From contig CAYZUE010000049.1 in assembly GCA_964481825.1 (NCBI GenBank), positions 1 to 9,640 of the forward strand: a stretch of 9,640 bases of DNA, read 5' to 3'. Source of the DNA: CAYZUE01 sp964481825. GTDB taxonomy: Archaea > Hydrothermarchaeota > Hydrothermarchaeia > Hydrothermarchaeales > JALUUU01. Numbering within the stretch: position 1 is the first letter of the stretch; the number at the start of each line of letters is the position of its first letter. Of the stretch, positions 6,968-9,640 are shown piece by piece. Under the pieces are notes generated by a model that was not told the origin of the DNA, did not search any database, and worked only from the letters and a program-made list of their open reading frames with translations. The translations under genes were made by a program, and so were the position numbers.

Positions 6968-8743
6968 ATGAGTAAAGGTAAGATAATCAAGATAGCAGGT
7001 CCTGTTATGATTGCCAATGGAATGAGAGGATCACAGATGTACGAAGTAGTGAAGGTGGGGCGTGAAGAGTTAATTGGTGAAATAATAGAACTTGAAGGTG
7101 GGAAAGCCACAATTCAAGTGTATGAGGAAACTGCAGGTATAGAACCTGGAGAAGTTGTTGAGGGAACAGGAATGCCACTATCTGTAGAATTAGGTCCAGG
7201 GATACTAAAAGGTATATTCGATGGTATCCAACGTCCACTAGAAGTTATTAAGAATGAAACAGGTACTTTCATAACGAGGGGAGTATCAGTCTCATCTCTA
7301 GACAGAAAAAAGAAATGGGAATTTAAGCCTCTTTCTAAATCAAAAACTATGGTTAGTTCTGGAGACTTTCTAGGTGAAGTGCAAGAAACTGATGTGATTA
7401 ATCATAAAATTATGGTTCCTCCAAATGTTAAAGGAGAACTTATTAAAATAGCTTCCAAGGGGAAATATACGCTCGAGGATGTAATTGCCACAGTAAAAAC
7501 TAGCGAAGGTAACAAAGATTTAACAATGCTTCAAAAATGGCCGGTTCGTAACGGAAGGCCCTTTAAAGAAAAGCAAGATCCAATAACCCCCCTTTTAACA
7601 GGTCAACGGATTGTTGATACATTTTTCCCAGTCGCTAAAGGTGGTACAGCAGCAATTCCCGGTCCATTTGGCGGGGGCAAAACAATCTTAGGGCATCAAT
7701 TGGCCAAATGGTGTGATGCTGAGGTGTTTATCTATATAGGATGTGGAGAACGTGGAAATGAGATGACAGAAGTTCTCGAAGAATTTCCGGAAATTGAAGA
7801 TCCAACTACTGGTAAACCTTTAATGGAACGTACGGTACTAATCGCTAATACCTCGAATATGCCAGTAGCAGCAAGAGATGCTAGCGTTTATACTGGTATC
7901 ACGGTAGGAGAGTATTATCGGGATATGGGGTATAGTGTTGCACTCATGGCGGATTCAACATCCAGATGGGCTGAAGCAATGCGTGAGATATCGGGTAGGC
8001 TAGAAGAAATGCCTGGCGAAGAAGGCTATCCTGCGTATCTAGCTTCACGCTTGGCAGATTTTTATGAACGTGCTGGTAGGGTTACAACCTTAGGAAGCAA
8101 AGAGAGAGAAGGATCTTTAACAGTTGTAGGAGCAGTGTCCCCTCCTGGTGGTGACTTTTCAGAGCCTGTAACTCAGAACACACTTCGGATTACAAAAGTA
8201 TTCTGGGCGCTCGATGCAACTCTAGCAGATAGACGTCATTTTCCATCTATTAATTGGCTTAGGAGTTACTCCTTATATCTGGACAGTATCGAGGGCTGGT
8301 GGAAAGATAAAGTTGGGGATGAGTGGAAAGAGATTCGGATCAAGGCAATGGCTCTTCTTCAAAAGGAATCAGAGTTACAGGAAATTGTACAACTTGTAGG
8401 TCCTGATGCGCTGCCTGAAAAAGAACGAATTGTATTGGAAGGTGCCCGTGTTATTCGCGAGGATTTTCTTCAACAAAATGCTTTCCATGAAGTAGACACA
8501 TATTGCAGTGGCGAAAAGCAGTTTGCTATGTTAAAGGTTATGTTAGACTTTTATGATAAATCATTAAACGCTGTAAATACAGGTATTCCAGCTAAAAAAC
8601 TTGCAGAAATTGATGTTAAAGACGAAATTGCCAAGTTAAAATATGTAGAAGAGAAAGATGTAAAAAAAGCAATAGCAGAGATTGAGGATAATATAACAGT
8701 CCAAATCAAAGAGATAACTGAAAAATCACCTGGAGATATCTAA
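6968..8743 (+). CDS. atpA: A-type ATP synthase catalytic subunit A
   Basis: Subunit A carries the catalytic nucleotide sites of the A3B3 head, making or splitting ATP as the central stalk turns. The 591-residue product has the normal length for an intein-free archaeal A subunit. An N-terminal barrel (about 1-70) is followed by the non-homologous insertion of A/V-type subunits (about 110-190), the nucleotide domain and a helical C-terminal domain (about 440-591). The P-loop is GPFGGGKT (232-239), the catalytic glutamate lies in GCGERGNEM (258-266, E261), Walker B and the following helix are [19 protein letters not shown] (324-342), and [10 protein letters not shown] (391-400) follows. The middle P-loop residue is Gly where many archaeal A subunits have Ser. 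P-loop inteins known in some archaeal A subunits are absent. The start has a strong Shine-Dalgarno, and the stop abuts the atpB ATG. Confidence 0.99.
   Translation: MSKGKIIKIAGPVMIANGMRGSQMYEVVKVGREELIGEIIELEGGKATIQVYEETAGIEPGEVVEGTGMPLSVELGPGILKGIFDGIQRPLEVIKNETGTFITRGVSVSSLDRKKKWEFKPLSKSKTMVSSGDFLGEVQETDVINHKIMVPPNVKGELIKIASKGKYTLEDVIATVKTSEGNKDLTMLQKWPVRNGRPFKEKQDPITPLLTGQRIVDTFFPVAKGGTAAIPGPFGGGKTILGHQLAKWCDAEVFIYIGCGERGNEMTEVLEEFPEIEDPTTGKPLMERTVLIANTSNMPVAARDASVYTGITVGEYYRDMGYSVALMADSTSRWAEAMREISGRLEEMPGEEGYPAYLASRLADFYERAGRVTTLGSKEREGSLTVVGAVSPPGGDFSEPVTQNTLRITKVFWALDATLADRRHFPSINWLRSYSLYLDSIEGWWKDKVGDEWKEIRIKAMALLQKESELQEIVQLVGPDALPEKERIVLEGARVIREDFLQQNAFHEVDTYCSGEKQFAMLKVMLDFYDKSLNAVNTGIPAKKLAEIDVKDEIAKLKYVEEKDVKKAIAEIEDNITVQIKEITEKSPGDI
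8732..8735 (+). promoter_or_regulatory. Ribosome binding site of atpB
   Basis: GGAG inside the last codons of atpA lies 8 nt before the ATG at 8744. It supports that start over the in-frame ATG at 8762. Confidence 0.55.
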
Positions 8744-9640
8744 ATGGCAACTAATAAATCGATGAAGATAAAGGAGTATACATCTGTTAACGAGGTTTAC
8801 GGTCCGATAATGGTCGTAGAAGGAGTTAAAGGTGTGGCGTATGGGGAAGTTGTTGAAATTCAGACTCCTGCAGGGGATAATAGGAGGGGCCAAGTTCTAG
8901 AAGCCTTTGAAGATAAAGCAGTTGTTCAGGTATTTGAAGGCACCCGTGGAATCGATACATCATTAACCAAGGTTCGTTTCACCGGTGAAACCGTTAAGAT
9001 CGCAGTTTCTATCGACATGTTAGGACGAATATTTGATGGAACAGGGAGGCCTATGGATAAAGGACCTAAAATAATAGCCGAAGACAAAAAAGATATCCAT
9101 GGAAATCCTATGAATCCAACTTCCAGAGAGTTTCCAAGAGACTTCATTCAGACAGGAATTTCAACAATTGATGGTATGAATACTCTTGTTAGAGGTCAAA
9201 AATTACCTATTTTTTCAGGCGCTGGCCTCCCACACAACGAACTCGCCGCTCAAATAGCTCGGCAGGCCGCTGTTTTGGGTAAAGAGGAGGAATTCGCCGT
9301 TGTTTTTGCAGCAATGGGAATAACCTATGAAGAAGCATCATATTTTATGCGTGATTTTGAACGCACAGGAGCACTTGAACGGGTTACAGCATTCCTTAAT
9401 CTTGCAGATGACCCTCCAATCGAGCGTATTATTACTCCAAGGATGGCTTTAACAGTAGCTGAATACTTTGCATTTGAACATGATATGCACGTATTGGTAA
9501 TTACCAGTGATTTGACTAACTACTGTGAGGCACTCAGAGAGATTGCGGCTGCTCGTGGTGAAGTTCCCGGGAGAAGAGGTTATCCTGGTTATATGTACAC
9601 AGATTTAGCTCAGATATATGAGAGGGCAGGTTTAATCAAA
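8744..9640 (+). CDS. atpB: A-type ATP synthase non-catalytic subunit B, 3' end outside window
   Basis: Subunit B alternates with A in the head and holds the non-catalytic nucleotide sites. The first 299 codons are present and the frame is open to the right edge; the family is about 460 residues, so roughly one third is missing only because the window ends. The N-terminal barrel includes [13 protein letters not shown] (16-28). The P-loop position is replaced by [19 protein letters not shown] (157-175), the hallmark of B versus A subunits. Further family segments are [11 protein letters not shown] (188-198), [19 protein letters not shown] (251-269) and [20 protein letters not shown] (275-294). 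The ATG follows the atpA stop with no gap. Subunit D would be expected next; it lies outside the window. Confidence 0.97.
   Translation, partial: MATNKSMKIKEYTSVNEVYGPIMVVEGVKGVAYGEVVEIQTPAGDNRRGQVLEAFEDKAVVQVFEGTRGIDTSLTKVRFTGETVKIAVSIDMLGRIFDGTGRPMDKGPKIIAEDKKDIHGNPMNPTSREFPRDFIQTGISTIDGMNTLVRGQKLPIFSGAGLPHNELAAQIARQAAVLGKEEEFAVVFAAMGITYEEASYFMRDFERTGALERVTAFLNLADDPPIERIITPRMALTVAEYFAFEHDMHVLVITSDLTNYCEALREIAAARGEVPGRRGYPGYMYTDLAQIYERAGLIK

Noticed and set aside
7661..7684. Possible intein at the P-loop of subunit A, as in some Thermococcales and Thermoplasmatales
   Set aside because: The P-loop reads without interruption and the gene has intein-free length.

Overview
The window looks like an ordinary chromosomal housekeeping region of an AT-rich archaeon, most likely from the euryarchaeal side. 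The evidence is an A-type (archaeal V-type) ATP synthase gene set that includes the small coiled-coil subunit H, aspartate carbamoyltransferase encoded as separate catalytic (pyrB) and zinc-binding regulatory (pyrI) genes, secF placed before secD, TATA-box promoters, and Shine-Dalgarno sites of the GGAGG/GGTG type. I cannot assign a genus. No tRNA, rRNA, CRISPR, insertion sequence, intein or phage gene was seen.

Layout. Positions 20-1391 (minus strand) hold pyrB followed by pyrI, a two-gene operon for the committed step of pyrimidine synthesis. A 113-nt divergent intergenic region (1392-1504) carries one TATA-like promoter for each direction. From 1505 to the right edge every gene lies on the plus strand with gaps of at most 16 nt: secF, secD (protein-export accessory membrane proteins), trkH, trkA (potassium uptake channel and its gating ring), then ATP synthase genes atpH, atpE, atpF, atpA and the first 299 codons of atpB, which runs off the window. 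No promoter-sized gap separates the three functional groups, so secFD-trkHA-atp may be transcribed as one unit. All three groups concern the energised membrane: proton-motive-force-linked export, K+ uptake and ATP synthesis.

Three points deserve attention. First, trkA has no ATG, GTG or TTG in frame before its nucleotide-binding glycine motif; a strong Shine-Dalgarno sits 7 nt before an ATC codon that would give exactly the expected N-terminus (MYIIIIGAGRVG). This is either a rare AUC start or a one-base sequence error. Second, the ATP synthase cluster reads H-E-F-A-B and lacks I, K and C, the membrane rotor/stator parts and the socket between rotor ring and central stalk, at the places where they sit in the common archaeal order H-I-K-E-C-F-A-B-D. 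Third, the sec, trk and atp genes are joined without visible promoters. I did not find a convincing undescribed system; everything coding belongs to a well-known family.
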